DNA from: Vitellaria paradoxa
Taxonomy: Eukaryota; Streptophyta; Magnoliopsida; Ericales; Sapotaceae
Assembly: GCA_019916065.1 (NCBI GenBank)
Contig: CM034233.1
Location: forward strand, 49,629,509 to 49,693,508
Reading direction: 5' to 3'
DNA: 64,000 nucleotides
Part shown: positions 1 through 12,710 of the stretch, in pieces
How positions within the stretch are numbered: position 1 is the first letter of the stretch
Layout of the letters: every line of letters begins with the position of its first letter
Program-made: the position numbers and the translations under genes
Notes under the pieces: model-generated
Databases searched by the model: none
What the model saw: only the letters and a program-made list of their open reading frames with translations
What the model was told of the DNA's origin: nothing

Positions 1-202
1 CTCGTCAATAAATTTTTTGCTAAGAATAAAGTGAGGGTACTTAAAAATATAATTGGTAAAGTGAGATGATTTAAATACAAAGTCCAAATTAAAACAAAAA
101 GTAAAGTATAAAAATGTTAATTGTTAGTTTATCTATTTTTGGGTAAATTATACATACTTCCCATCAACATTTAATTATTTATACTTACATCCTTTAAAAT
201 TT

Positions 203-617
203 AAAATTACACTTCATCCCTTAATACTTAAAAATTACATTTACTCTTTTATTTTAAATGTTGTAAATGTTGAACCCTTTCTATTAAATCAACTATTAAT
301 ATTTAACAAAAATTGTCAAGATAACTAAAATTTAGATACTCTTCTTATTTTACTCCTTCCTCTCTCACATTATTATCAATTTTCTTAAAAAAAAAGAAAT
401 TCCCAAAAACAAGTACGAAACTAAAAAAATAAAAAAAATTGTAGAAAAAATTGATGATGATGTAAGAGAGAGAGTAAAATAGGAAAATCACTTAATTTTT
501 AAAATATTTTGATATTTTCTGTTAAATTTTAACTATTAATTTAATGAAAAGATTTTAATGTTAACCTTATCTCAAAATATAGTAATTAAATTTAATTTTT
601 AAATATTGAGGGACCTG
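203..617. mobile_element. Palindromic (foldback) MITE upstream of the E1-alpha gene
   Basis: The stretch folds back on itself: about 203-390 pairs imperfectly with the reverse complement of about 440-617. One matched block is the purine/pyrimidine motif at 358-385 against 448-473; another is TCCCTTAATACTTAAAAATT near 218 against the complement of the end near 605. The centre is A-rich. There is no coding capacity. It ends a few bases before the TATA-like box of the downstream gene. Boundaries are approximate and no target duplication was resolved. Confidence 0.55.
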
Positions 618-624
618 ATAATTA

Positions 625-839
625 TTTATAAAAGTACATGCAATGTACACTTTTTTTTTTTTTTTTTTTTCAGTTTTCCTTGTTTTAGAATGCAAAGCAT
701 TTTTTCGAAAAAGATGCCGTACACACCAACATTTTAGAGACGCACTCTCTCCTCTCCTTGTCATCATCACTATCGTGTTTAATCTTTATCGGCTTTTTAT
801 TTTATTCGTTATCTCTTTCTCTGCAAGTTCAGGTTCAGG
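625..839 (+). promoter_or_regulatory. Probable core promoter and 5'UTR of the E1-alpha gene
   Basis: TTTATAAAA at 625-633 is a TATA-like box about 210 bases before the ATG. It is followed by a long T tract (651-670) and a C/T-rich leader (about 745-790) of the kind often seen in plant 5'UTRs. The transcription start is inferred, not seen. Confidence 0.4.
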
Positions 840-3800
840 ATGGCTGTGTTCTTTGCAAAGTCAAGAAGCTTGATTCATAAGCTGAAACCAAAGGTGGGTT
901 TGTTGGGTGTGACCAACTGCAATCCTTGGAGATCACAATTGATTCTTCCTCATCATCCAATCCATCCAAACCCAGAGCCAATCTCTGGTAACAATTCGAC
1001 CCTTTTTAAATCTCGCCGCTTTGAGTCCACCAAAGTTGGAAAACAGTTGAATTCTCTTCCCAATGTTACTGATGACGCTCTGGTAATCAAGTTGGGTTTT
1101 CATTATCTGAAGTTTATAGTTATATCTTGTTTATTGTTTTGCTCGTAGTGAAATTCATTGTATTGAATTGAAGCTACTATATTTTAATTTCATGCTCTGT
1201 GATCATTTTAGTCGTCATTGAACGGCAAATTGGAGATGAAAGGAATCAGGAGGTTTCAGTTTATCTATTCATTACGCTATAACGTTTGATGTTTCCTTAG
1301 CTTAATCAAAATTTTCTGTCAAATTCTATGTTTTATGGGTACCCCATGAGTGTGGCGATTGGACTTGAGTCTTGCGCGCGGGCAAAAGGTACGTGCAGGA
1401 ATTGGATCATGGGAGTACGATGTGGCCTCCGTGTTTCCCTTTGATTGAAAAATAGTTTGTTTCAATGTGTGAAAAGTGAATGTCTGTTTTGGCTATGTTT
1501 AAATAATTCGGAGTTGCTACCCAACATTTAAAAAAAAAAAATTGGGTGTGTTGAAAAATTTAGAGCTTAGTCTTAATTTAAATGAATTTTTGTTATATTT
1601 TGAAATTATGATAAATGGCCTTTTTTAGTAATTCCATACTGATATACGCAATCATAAATAATGGGTTCAAGAGTTGGCTACACAAGGGAACCATCACGCC
1701 TGGATACCTAGGAATATCCAGATTCTCTTTCCAATATTTGCAATCTCAATCCCACAATATAATATCCAATTTACTATGATCATTATAATATAATCCCAAA
1801 AGATAAACAAATGCATATGATGTGTGAAATGTGCAACAGCCAACCTTGCAGGGCTGCCTACATATCTCATAGAGAATCAGGTCTGTTGTAGTTCGTGTAT
1901 ATGAGTGTAGTAAAATGTCTGCCTACATGGTAGTGATGCTTCCTAGAGGGTTCTATATACTGATTAAAGAATAAATACAATCTAAAGGCTAAATCAACTA
2001 CAAATGTTCCGCCAGAAATACTCTGTAATAGGCGTGCTCCACTAGGGATAAGAAATGCGTTGGAACTTTTGCTTTGAAAAAAAGGTGAGTTAAATGGTTG
2101 GGCCTAGTTGGCCCTTATGATATAATGTGCAAATGAAATGATGGCCTGTAAGGCCTAGTGATCAACTTGAGCAATGTACTTGAACTGCTTACGTTCCTTA
2201 TGAAGGAATCAAGTCAACGTAGTTCAAATCTAAGGTTTAGATTGAGTTATATGTGGATGTTGGACATACAGGTGATAGGTTTATTGAATGTATATGGTAC
2301 CATGATGCAATGGATGGCAACCTGATGGCCTCGGTCACCATCATCAGCCTTATTGGGCTGCCTAGGCATGTATGTGTAAGGGATGGTAATGAATCCCTAG
2401 GGATTGGTCATAATTTTCATGGGAAGGTTGTCATATGCCACACTTAAGTCAATTATAAGGTCAATCATGGAGATCCTAACTCTGGTTGATAGTGTAACTT
2501 AGGCACTTATATCATCTAGGTATGGATAATGGGATTGGCACTTAGGCACCTACGTTGCTGAAGAAAGTTGGGACTAGCTCTTGGGCTCTTACGTCTATGC
2601 AAGTGTGTGGACTGGAACTTAGGCACTTAAGTCTGTGTTGGTTTGTGGCTAGCACTTAGACACTTAAATTTGTCGGGAGCCATGCTCTAGCTTGGACAGA
2701 CTGACTAATATTTAAGCACTTATATTGTCCTATGATATGGGTTGTCACTTAAGCACTTACATTTTTGAGGGTATGGTTTGGCACTTAGACAATTATGTTG
2801 TGTGGACTGGCACTTGGGCACTTATGCCTAGGAGGAGCCTCGCTCTATTTTTGTGTGTTAGTACTTCACACTGTGTTTTGAACTAGTGAGTCAGTGCCTC
2901 ACACTTAACTAGAAGAGAAAGCCTAGTTTTGGATTGGTATGGGGGATCCTAGCTCCTAGTGATATTGCATTCGGTTGTGTAATGGGCTGAGTGGCCTAGT
3001 GATGTGCAAATGAGTGGTCTAAATGGTGATTTATATCATAGATATGTTAGACATAATGACAGTTAACGCTCTGGCATTCATTACTATTTTAGTAGTAGGA
3101 TGCATGACAAATATAACTATCATAGACAGGCTTAGGATTCAAAAGCTTGGCTAATCCTGAGATACTCCCAGTTTTCGGAGCGTTACTCACTCAGGTGAAT
3201 CCTTTGGATTGGGCAAGCTTTTGTATTTCATGTCTATATTAACCCAAGTGAGTGTGAATTTACATGGATAGTGTGTTCCTAGTCTGACATATGGTAAGGT
3301 ATGTCATGGAAGAGCATATTAGGATATGATTTGGCATATGACTTGGCATGTTATGTCCTAGTGTAATGTCATGTTGGATACATACCTATGTTGTCTTAGG
3401 TCATCCTAGTCACCCGCCAAGACTAGCCCATATGTAAGACTCAAGGCCTCAATGACTTAAGACTCGGGTGTTTTTTCATTGACAAATGTTTTATTCACAT
3501 ATTAGGTAATTCCTATCTTAATTATGCAAATAAGGGGATTAAAGATTATGCAAAATGGAATAGAGTGAGATTATATTGATGCGGAGGTTGTAGAGAACAA
3601 TGACTGGAGGACTCCTTGAATGCTTGAATGTTCGATTATGACGGGTGACTGTGGAAATGTCTTGAAGGAGCTCTTTTTTGTAGTTTCATTTTCATGCCTC
3701 AGGAAATCCCACAAAATAACCCTAGGCAGAATTTACTGCATATATACCTATTACGTAATTTTCCATATATACAAGGTTTGTGAAAATTCTTGCATATGTC

Positions 3801-6800
3801 CATTTGCACCATTTCTTGCATAGGTAGTTTTGTGAATATTCTTACAGAGTGTATATATGCGAAAAAGCCTGTGTGGACAAAGGTAGCAAGGTTTATTGGA
3901 AAAAAGAGGGTGGCAAACAAATCTGCACAAGGGGTTTGACAAGGCTTGTAAGAAGCCTTGTCGCACAAGGGGAGGACGACCTGTACTGAAGTGGGCCTTC
4001 GGTCTACACGACAAGGGGAGGACGACCTGTACTGAAGTGGGCCTTCGGTCTACATGTTGTTGGTCTCTGGCTGGTTTAGGTCTGTTTAGTCCATGATTTG
4101 AAGTGTGAGGCAATTTTTGGAGGTGTTGGGGGTCTACAAGGCAAGCCACGATAAAATTAGGATTTCTCACAATTGACTTGGTCAAAAATTGATCAAAGTT
4201 TAACTTTTTATGACCTAGTTATAACCATTTGAAAGTTATTACGTAGAGTCAGGCTAAGATGGTGATGAGTCCCCTTAATTTCTTCAATTAACCTCTGAGA
4301 GATATGTTTAGAATGCTAAAGTTATTGTTTTTGGGCACAAGGAATTCAATGGTGACATCAATTGATTCTCAAGATTTTCTATCAATAATTGTGCTAAGGT
4401 AGACAATTTTGGTCACACATTTCAAGGTGGATCCAGGTGATTGTCTTGGACTATTCTAAATATATGACTATCGCTGTAAATGTGTCCTTGATATATCTGT
4501 GAAGTTTCAAGTCATTCTGAGGTGAAATGGATATCCTGAAGGTGTCTGAAACACGTTATTCTAATTTTGTTTGTATGAGGTATTTAAACCTATGAGCCCG
4601 AATAACCTTCAGGAGGGTAAATTGATTAACCAGAGTCATTTCCCATTTTTCCAAGAATGTCCTAGATGGTTTTGTATATTCCCGTGATGTATAGACTTGA
4701 AATGGGTGCTCCAGTGTATACTATGCCTTTGGTGTTTCTTTAGATGTCATTTCGGGCAATCGGGTTGAAATAACCCTATCCTAACTCTGACTATTGTAGA
4801 AATTTAATACAATGCGCTGAATGTTCCTATATAATTTCAGAATATCTGGGATTAAGTTAGGGTTTCAATTGTTTTCTACCCTATTGTCGGAGACATTGGT
4901 GTCATTTTTGCAAAACAATTATTTTTACTGAATTCTGGCACTTTGACCTGTCTTAGACTTGTGAAATATGGTGAGGAACATCTTCACATGATTATTTATC
5001 AAAATAAAACATAAGCCCTAATCTGAATGAATTTTATGACTAATAAAAAAGGTAGGGCAAACATGGGGTGTCTTCTACAATGGGCTATCTAGTGCTTTTT
5101 ACACAAGTATAACAAATTTCTGTTGTGAAGTATGATCTTAAAATGAAATCTATTAAAGTTGTGGTTTTGTTTATATTGGCACGTTCGTATCCTCAATTTT
5201 GTTAAGGAATTTATATTTTTCAACTTTTAGGTTGTGTTTGGATCAAAGATTTGTAAAGCAAAAGAAAAGATATAGGTATAAAAAAATATTCCTTATGTTT
5301 GGTTTGTGATGGAAAATGAAAAGAAAAAAGCATCAGATTTATTTAACTAAAAATAATTAAATCAAAATTTTAGCTTATCAATGAATGCCTTTTATTTTTT
5401 TATATTTTCTAATTTACTCAAATAAAAACATGCATTTGAGATTTCATATCTCATTTCCTTTTTTTTTTTCTTTTATTTTTCCCTTCTCTTTTCCTTTCCC
5501 TCACCAAATCCTCAATCCAAACACACCCTTAGGTCCTCATGAGGTGTTTTATGTTGGATACCGTGGTGAATCATCATATCAAGGCTTCTTAAACCATCAA
5601 TTTTATGGAATTGGTCATTGTTTCCCATCACTTTGTTTTGAGTTAAAATCAGGAGTTTTTTTTTCATTTTATTTGTCATCTTAGCTTGTGGTGTAATTTT
5701 TGGCGTCTTATCATTATTTGGCATATGTTTGTATCTATGTTTAAGTTCTTATTAGTTATGAAAGCTCTCTCTCCATGTCAGGTCTTGAATTTTCCAGGTG
5801 GGAAGGTTAAATTTATCTCTGAAATGAAATTCATATCTGAATCCTCTATGGAGCGAATACGCTGCTACCGAGTTCTTGATGACAATGGTCAGCCAATTAC
5901 CTATGGCAATTTTATGCAGGTATTCTTTCGCCTGCTCCTTTAGCACTAAAACAGAACATGTATGCATAATATATTTTTATTTTTTCATTTTTTCATTTTT
6001 CCAATTATAAATTCAACTCTGTAATGGGTATGACGTCATCAGATCAGTGAGGAAGTTTCTTTGAAAATGTATTCTGACATGGTCACCCTTCAAATCATGG
6101 ACACGATCTTCTATGAAGCACAAAGGCAAGGAAGGATTTCCTTCTATCTTACCACGATGGGAGAGGAGGCCATCAACATTGCTTCTGCAGCTGCACTCAG
6201 CAGTGATGACCTAGTCTTCCCACAGGTTAATATCTATGCAGGCATAAGACATGGCCACATTGTGCATTCATGCATATATGAAATTGTACATCCTGTATTA
6301 ACCTTCTAATACAAATCTTCTACCATTATATCTAACCAAAAATATATGTATGACTGGTGCACAAAAAGTTCTGAAGAATACATATACTGCTGACTTCTAG
6401 GGCTGAAAACTAACCAATCATTTGACTTGCGAACAAGGTCATCAAGAGCTCATTTATGTTCATTTGGTTAATTAAATGGATAAGCTTGGAACATTTTTCA
6501 GACTCAATAAATAAACAAGCCTAGCTCAAGCAAGAGTGAGTTCGGCAATCTCGTTTATCATTTATGAACATATTTGTTTATAGCTCGTAAACATGTTTGT
6601 TTAATTGTTTTGAACATTCTTATAATTAGATTATTTAAAATTGCTTATAATTATTTGTAATTTACAACTTGTTTGTTAAATTAGAAAATGTTATTTGTTT
6701 GTTTGTTCATTAACAAGCTCAATTATAAGCTCACGAGCAAACTTGGCTCGAGTTCAAGCTCGCTAATAAACATAACAAATAAGGCTAAGAACAACATTTG

Positions 6801-9800
6801 AAGGTCATTCAAAGCTCAGCTTGAGCTTGACCTAACAAACAAGTTTGAACTTAATGATACTCAGCTTGCTTGTTTGCGGCTCAAATGATTTCGGCTGCGT
6901 TTGGCATAAAAAAAAAACACTGAAAATCTCTATAAATCTCTAACAACTCTTTTATCTTTAATTTTTTCGCCATCACTAATTTCAAAAAATTCCAATATTT
7001 CGCTAAAAAAATAAAAAATCTGGAAGTAGATTATCCGAATGTATAAATTTTTTATACAATCATATTCTTTGTGTCGAAAGCTTTCAAACGAGTACCATTG
7101 TCGCTATTTTTTGTGAATTTTTTTGAATCCGTGGGAACGGATTTGACAAACTGTTCCCATGGTTTGCGAATTTTCAAAAAAAAAGTGGCGCCAAAATCAA
7201 CCCTGAATCACATTTTATCTCAATTTATCTTGTTTTTTTTTACGCCAAATGGGGCCTTCATAGATTAAACTCTAAACATTGTGATTTGAAAAAAAAAAAA
7301 GGCGAAAGAGAAAAGTGCATCCAATTGCTAATATCAGAACATATTAAGATGGATGCATGTCTAAACCATATCAGATCCATTGACAAACATCACCAACCCA
7401 TCCACAGTAGTAAAAGTTACATTTCCTCTTGACTTATTTTACTCTAATATTTGGCTTGCTTTATGTTGAAAATGACTTTCAATTCTTTTTATGTGCAGTA
7501 CAGAGAACCAGGAGTCCTGCTATGGCGGGGATTTAGTCTTCAAGAATTCGCAAACCAATGTTTTGGAAACAAAGCGGATTATGGAAAAGGCAGGCAAATG
7601 CCTATCCATTATGGGTCTAACAAACACAACTACTTCACTGTTGCATCGACTGTTGCGTAAGATACAAAATGCTTTATTTGTGGGACAATTTCAAAGAATA
7701 TCTTAATTTTTTTTACTGAATATAATTAATAACAATCCTGGTCACAGTAGTTTGTTACTGTTTTCCAGTACACAACTTTCCCACGCTGTTGGAGCTGCAT
7801 ATGCTTTGAAGATGGATGGACGAGATGCATGCACGATCACTTATTTCGGGGATGGTGGCACTAGTGAGGTAAATATAGAGTTTCTAAATAGTTGAAAATA
7901 CCATTTTCACATTATTTAGGATAAATAATATTGGAAACTGTCATCAAGTCAATCACATCTTTTCATTTGGTTTATTGTGTCATTCATTTTATTTTTAATT
8001 TTTTTATTAGTATGTTGAATGAGTCTTGCTGCTTGAGTGCAAGATATTCTTAGAACCCCAAAATGGATGTGGCCATGAACCTAATCATTTTTTTATGAGA
8101 CTGCCTGAAGCAGGGATGAAGCTAAAGAGTTTTTTTTTTTTTTTTTTTTTTGGTTTTGGGGGGGGGGGGGGGACTATGGCCCCCCTTGAGTTCTAAAAAA
8201 TGCCACCTGTATATGCAAATTTTTGACTAAAATAAAATTATACTATAATTCGGCTCCCCTTAAAATTTTAAGAAATGGTTGACCATGGTTAGGAAAACAC
8301 CACCATTGGTAGATATAAATTTTTGAGTTAAAACAATTTAGGTTATGGACCATTCTCACAAAAATTTATTTTTAATTGTTATATATAATCCAAAATTTGG
8401 AAGCCTAATTGTACCATCTATACATATATATTAATTTATTTTTTATTTACCAAATATAATTTATAATATTAGTTATAATTTTCTTTGGCCCCCTTCAGAC
8501 TCAAAATCCTGGCTCCATCATTGGCTTGAAGGGTGAATATATATCCTTTTGCAATCATTTATTTCTAAAGAAAGTTTTCTCCTGCCAAATAATATTAGGA
8601 GGAAAAAGAGAAAAGTGATCGTGGCTATTAGATGTGTAAGCAAGTATCATCCAATCTCAACGACTTTTCATTGATCCCTTACTTCCAATCATCAATTTAT
8701 GCTAGGGAGATTTCCACGCTGCTTTGAATTTTGCTGCAGTCATAGAGGCCCCAGTTATTTTTTTCTGCCGGAACAATGGGTGGGCCATAAGTACGCCCGT
8801 CTCAGATCAATTTCGAAGTATTTTTCCTTCCCAACCATTCCTGCGTATATGCCTTTTTCAAAGTCTTACCTGAATTTAATTTTGTTCGGGCTTATCCATT
8901 GCCAGGTGATGGCATTGCCATTAGAGGACAAGCATATGGACTTCGAAGTATTCGAGTAGATGGTAATGATGCTCTTGCCATTTTTAGCGCAGTTGAAGCA
9001 GCACGTAAAATGGCCATTAATGAGCACAGACCTGTCTTAATTGAGGTAGGTAAGGTCATGATTCAGATCATTAACTGTTACCTTACTTCAGGAGAGTGAT
9101 AATGTTAAAATTAGTTGCTTTACATTTGAGGTTTTGACTCGTTGATCCTCCCATGACAGGCCTTAACTTATAGAGCAGGACACCACTCCACTTCGGATGA
9201 TTCCACAAAATATCGTCCGGCAGATGAGATCGAATGGTGGAGAATAGAACAAGACCCCGTATCTAGATTTAGAAAATGGATTGAAAGGAATGGTTGGTGG
9301 AGTGATGAGGACGAGTCCCAGCTTCGAACCAGCATTAGGAAGCAGGTAACTCTTGCACTCCACTTGAAAACAATTATTAGATGACCGGTTTTAAGCTCCA
9401 AAACAGACTTTGATGCTAACTATGAGCTAAACTTTCTATTTGATCTCCCGTCAATTACTTGAAGGAATTCCCCTGTCGGTGAGCAATTCCTTGTTAGGAG
9501 TTGCTGCCGAAATTTCACTTTAAGAACTTAGCCCCCAAAAGAGCGCATTCAAAGGAAAACAGTTGTTCTGCCTTTTGAAAGAATGTGCATTTGGAGCAAA
9601 GACTTTTGGAGGGTATTGGAGTTACTTATAGATACTCATTTTTATTACTAATTAAATAAAAAATTAATTTTTTTGACAAATATCTAGTCATTTTCTTCTC
9701 ATTTTCTTAACCATACCCAAATATATATATATATATATATATATAGAATAAATTTGAAATTTTTACTTTATTTTGCTTTCAAACATTTTCTCATTTCCTC

Positions 9801-10733
9801 TTTTCCCTCCTGAGATCATTGTTGCAAACGCAAGCCTGAGTGTATAATTTGGAGATTGAGTTAAATTATTTTGTTTATTATATGCATTTGAAGCTTATTT
9901 TATTTATGTTTTTGAGAACATGGGCATTCTAAGGAATGCTCAACAAATTCACTTCAGTTGCTAGGGGCGTGCACAATCTAACCGGAACTGAATAACTCAA
10001 TTGAAATTTTGTTTTTCAGTTGGTTGATTAAGTTATTTCGGTTCGGGTTCTTGTTATTGTTTAGGACTCCAAATATATTTTGGTACGATTCTAGTTATTG
10101 TATCTTCATAACCGAAATAAGCACAAGCACCCATTAAAATATATATTAATAAATTTATGGAGAATATATATATATATATATATAATTTATTTATGCTTGC
10201 AACTATTCATCAGAAATTTCTTCATTTTAGTTGTATGCTTTTCAACTTGTTGCATAATTTATTTTTATAGATTTGGGTAATTTGACATACGGACTTATGC
10301 CTTAAAATTCGTTGTTATAATTGTAATCGAACCGAAATATTTCATACAATTCAATTCAATTCTTTATCTAAAAGTCGGACAACTTGATTCCTTCTATTAA
10401 AGAATTGAAATGATTCGGACAAGTCGGATAGAACCAAAAACCAAGCAAAACACCGAATAATCACGTCAAGCAGTCTTTATAAAAAGTATTGTTTGCAGTT
10501 GTTTCAGGATATTGTTTTAGAATACGTTGTAAAATTTTTACACCATTGGATCTTTCTGACCACAGCTGGTAGATGCAATTCAAGTTGCAGAGAAGGCTAA
10601 TAAACCAGCAATTGCAGACATTTTCACGGATGTCTATGATGTTCCTCCATCCAACCTTCGGGAGCAAGATGGATTGCTCAGAGAGACCATCAAAAGGCAC
10701 CCACAAGATTATCCGACTGATTTCCCATTTTAG
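840..10733 (+). CDS. BCKDHA: 2-oxoisovalerate dehydrogenase subunit alpha (BCKDH E1-alpha), mitochondrial; nine exons
   Basis: Coding exons: 840-1082, 5782-5919, 6043-6225, 7499-7656, 7769-7868, 8706-8817, 8906-9045, 9160-9345, 10566-10733. All introns are GT-AG and the joined 1428 nt encode 475 aa, close to plant homologues. The protein is the thiamine-diphosphate-dependent E1-alpha of the branched-chain 2-oxoacid dehydrogenase complex, which decarboxylates the oxoacids of Leu, Ile and Val in the mitochondrial matrix with E1-beta. Residues 1 to about 80 are Arg/Ser-rich and fit a transit peptide. The core shows [24 protein letters not shown] and the TPP motif GDG (268-270) through NN (297-298), split between exons 5 and 6. 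The phosphorylation loop [12 protein letters not shown] lies at about 362-373. The C-terminus ends [11 protein letters not shown]. No frameshift or stop was seen. Intron 1 is 4.7 kb. AATAAA occurs at 10792, 59 bases past the stop. Identification is from family motifs; the first exon is the least certain part. Confidence 0.93.
2496..2828. repeat. Degenerate short tandem motif array, about nine units
   Basis: Variants of GGCACTTAGGCACTTATGTT recur at about 2496, 2536, 2577, 2605, 2651, 2707, 2744, 2780 and 2809, spaced roughly 30-56 bases. Each unit is itself a near-dimer of CACTTAGG. Sequence between units is not well conserved. Confidence 0.6.
3965..4054. repeat. 46-bp direct tandem duplication
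   Basis: The unit starting ACAAGGGGAGGACGACC at 3965 repeats at 4011 with no visible change until the last two bases. The near identity implies a much younger event than the surrounding decayed sequence. Confidence 0.9.
5230..5528. mobile_element. Tourist/PIF-Harbinger-like MITE, 299 bp, TTA target duplication
   Basis: The left end GGTTGTGTTTGGAT pairs with the right end ATCCAAACACACCC. The element is flanked by TTA at 5227-5229 and 5529-5531. Length, TTA duplication and GG-TGTTTGG termini fit non-autonomous Harbinger elements. It sits in intron 1, about 250 bases before exon 2. Confidence 0.75.
6410..6890. mobile_element. Inverted-repeat MITE in intron 3
   Basis: AATCATTTGACTTGCGAACAAG near 6417 matches the reverse complement of the right end near 6865-6888 with few changes. 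The interior is rich in variants of AACAAGCTC and their complements, giving extensive self-complementarity. No ORF. It is directly followed by a second MITE. Confidence 0.6.
6894..7256. mobile_element. MITE with a conserved internal block, family copy 1
   Basis: Ends are GGCTGCGTTTGGCATAAAA and, in reverse complement, GGCCCCATTTGGCGTAAAA. The internal block TCGAAAGCTTTCAAACGAGT (from about 7073) followed by ACCATTGTCGCTA is also present at about 46421, showing both belong to one dispersed family. Paired GAACGGATTTG-type motifs follow in both copies. Confidence 0.65.
8110..8525. mobile_element. Possible MITE in intron 5
   Basis: A left end reading GGGATGAAGCTAAAGAG with a GGCCCCCC block near 8178 is mirrored by a right end with GGCCCCCTTCAGACTC and CTGGCTCCATCATTGG. 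A T22 tract and a G14 tract (about 8132-8173) lie at the left. Class not determined. Confidence 0.4.
9346..10565. other. Intron 8: AT microsatellites and a possible MITE
   Basis: (AT)n tracts lie at about 9721-9745 and 10165-10183. From about 9963 the sequence AGGGGCGTGCACAATC and later blocks such as AACCGAAATATTT (about 10329) resemble the ends of common plant MITEs with opposite GTGCAC / AACCGAA motifs; the right boundary (about 10450) is uncertain. No exon-like ORF. Confidence 0.35.
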
Positions 10734-11803
10734 ACTCATCACGTTATGTATGCATTCATCAACTGAACTCTCTCCTTGTGTTTGGGAGAAAAATAAAAAA
10801 AAATAAAAACTTGATCCAAATGTGGGGCTGGCCCCTAGCTCTGGCATTTTCAGTTGGAATAAGCAATACCTATTTGGCTGTTTCTTAAATGCATAGAATA
10901 AATTTTAAGTAAAAATTACTAAATGTTTCATGGGCAATGGAAATATGTATGGCAAAAAAAAAGTTGGAATTTATAAATTATCAAATGGACAATGACAATA
11001 AAAGGCATTTCAATTGTTAATTGAATGAAATTAATGATATTGATAGACTGAAAGTTCCTAAAGTTAAAATATAATCTTAGAAATTAAAGTTACATTTTTA
11101 ACTTTTGCATTCTTATAAAAATTCATATAATAAATAAAAATATTTTAAACTAAATTGTGAAAATCTTATATGAATTTAAGAGATCAAATTCAACTGCAGA
11201 TTTCTAAAACTAAAATAAAACTTCAAAATTCTCTTGTTCGATATCGGTTTGTTTGACACTTACTACTATTAATTAGCAACGAAGTCAATTTTTCTTTCCT
11301 GCTTGTTTAGCTTTTTTCAATTAAAATTTAATTTTTTTGGGGTAACTTTTGAAGTTTTAAGTAAAATTAAATACCTTAAAATAAAAAATTCAGATATATA
11401 TGGATAAAAAAAAGTTAGAACTTATTTGAAATACGTTAATTGTTTTTCATTTATACTTGATTTTTTTTTTTTAGTAATTTTTTTTAAGTCCTAGTGACGA
11501 GGTTCTTACAGTACTTCGTTTATTTTTATTTTTATTTTTATTTTCCCAGAACACCAACATAATATGTAAATCACCAAAGGGAGGGGAATAGACATAAACA
11601 ATACCCCCCCCCCCCCCCAACAAAAAAAAAGGTAAATTTAACAAATCATAGGACCTGAGCCGAGCTTCCCAACAAAAAAATATTAACCCCCACCTCCCCA
11701 AAATAAAATAAAATAAACACAGTAGTAATGAAAATTTGGGGGAAAAAATGGCAGCCAAAAGGACAAATTATCAAGGGAGAGTTATTTGGCACTTTTATAA
11801 GAC

Positions 11804-11836
<33 letters not shown>

Positions 11837-12710
11837 AGGAATATGGATTGTACAAAATAAATAAACTTGGGAATGAATGAAAATATAAATCGGAAGATTA
11901 AGGACTCATTTAGTCTGTTTTTTTTATTTTTTGTTTTTGTTTTCCATTTTCTGTTTTAAACTCATTTTTTATTTTATATTTTTAAAAACAAGCAAAACAA
12001 TTCAAAACATATTTAGTCACTTGTGCTTTTAAAATATACTTTAAAAAATAAAAATAAATTTACACAATGAAAAATGACAAAATCGTTTTGAATATTTTTA
12101 ATCCAAAATAAAGAAAATATCAAAATAATAAAAATAAAATATTTTCTGTTTCCTTATTTTGAGATATTTAAAACCTAAAATAAAAACAGAAAATAGAAAA
12201 ATAAATTAAATGTCACCTAAATTAGCCCTTCATTTTTAAAAAACGTTTAAATAATGAAAACTACTTTGTTAATTCACGTCCTAATAAGATTTTCCCCCAT
12301 CTGAAATTTCAAAATATCATATCGACCCCTAGAATCTTGTGTTTCGCAAATTGGGAAAGAGGAATAGAAGAGCGTTCTGCTTCTTTTGTCCAAAGATCAA
12401 CCAAACGCAAGAATTCCTTCCAACCAGAGAATTTGTGGGCAACCAAAAAATAGCTCATTGCAGCATACTCAAAAGTCCACCCGTGTGAAACAAGAAACGA
12501 ATGACCGAAGAGAATGTAGTCATGTAACTTGCTAATATAAATTCAACAAACAAATTGACCAAATCATACAAGTTCAACAGAAAATGCGATTCACAGAGAG
12601 GACACTTCCAATTTCATTTCGGGAAACAGAGAAGAATGGACTTATCCCAATCAAGGAAGAAAAACAGAAAAAGCATAGGAAATAATAGGAATCACTGGTT
12701 TAGTTTAGAA
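10734..12710. other. Convergent intergenic region between the E1-alpha and SAL1-like genes
   Basis: No gene is seen. It holds the E1-alpha 3'UTR with an AATAAA at 10792, a C14 tract near 11607, an (AT)n(CA)n tract at about 11806-11836, and an inverted-repeat AT-rich element at about 11905-12225 whose ends (TTTTCTGTTTTAAA and its complement) pair. The remainder is AT-rich without motifs I can name. Confidence 0.5.

Larger units (their letters stand above)
1083..5229. other. Large intron 1 of the E1-alpha gene, mostly degenerate repeat DNA
   Basis: No exon-like ORF was found. From about 1640 to 5080 the base composition is less AT-rich than the gene's other introns and carries the repeats listed separately at 2496-2828 and 3965-4054. 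This looks like an old, unclassified LTR-type insertion, but I saw no LTR pair, PBS or pol motif, so the class is open. Confidence 0.45.

Noticed and set aside
567..1148. Separate small genes suggested by ORFs at 567-770 (minus) and 643-873 (plus)
   Set aside because: They lie across the T tract and 5' region of the E1-alpha gene and have low-complexity products.
2496..2828. CRISPR-like regular array
   Set aside because: Units are degenerate, spacing is irregular, and the context is a plant intron.
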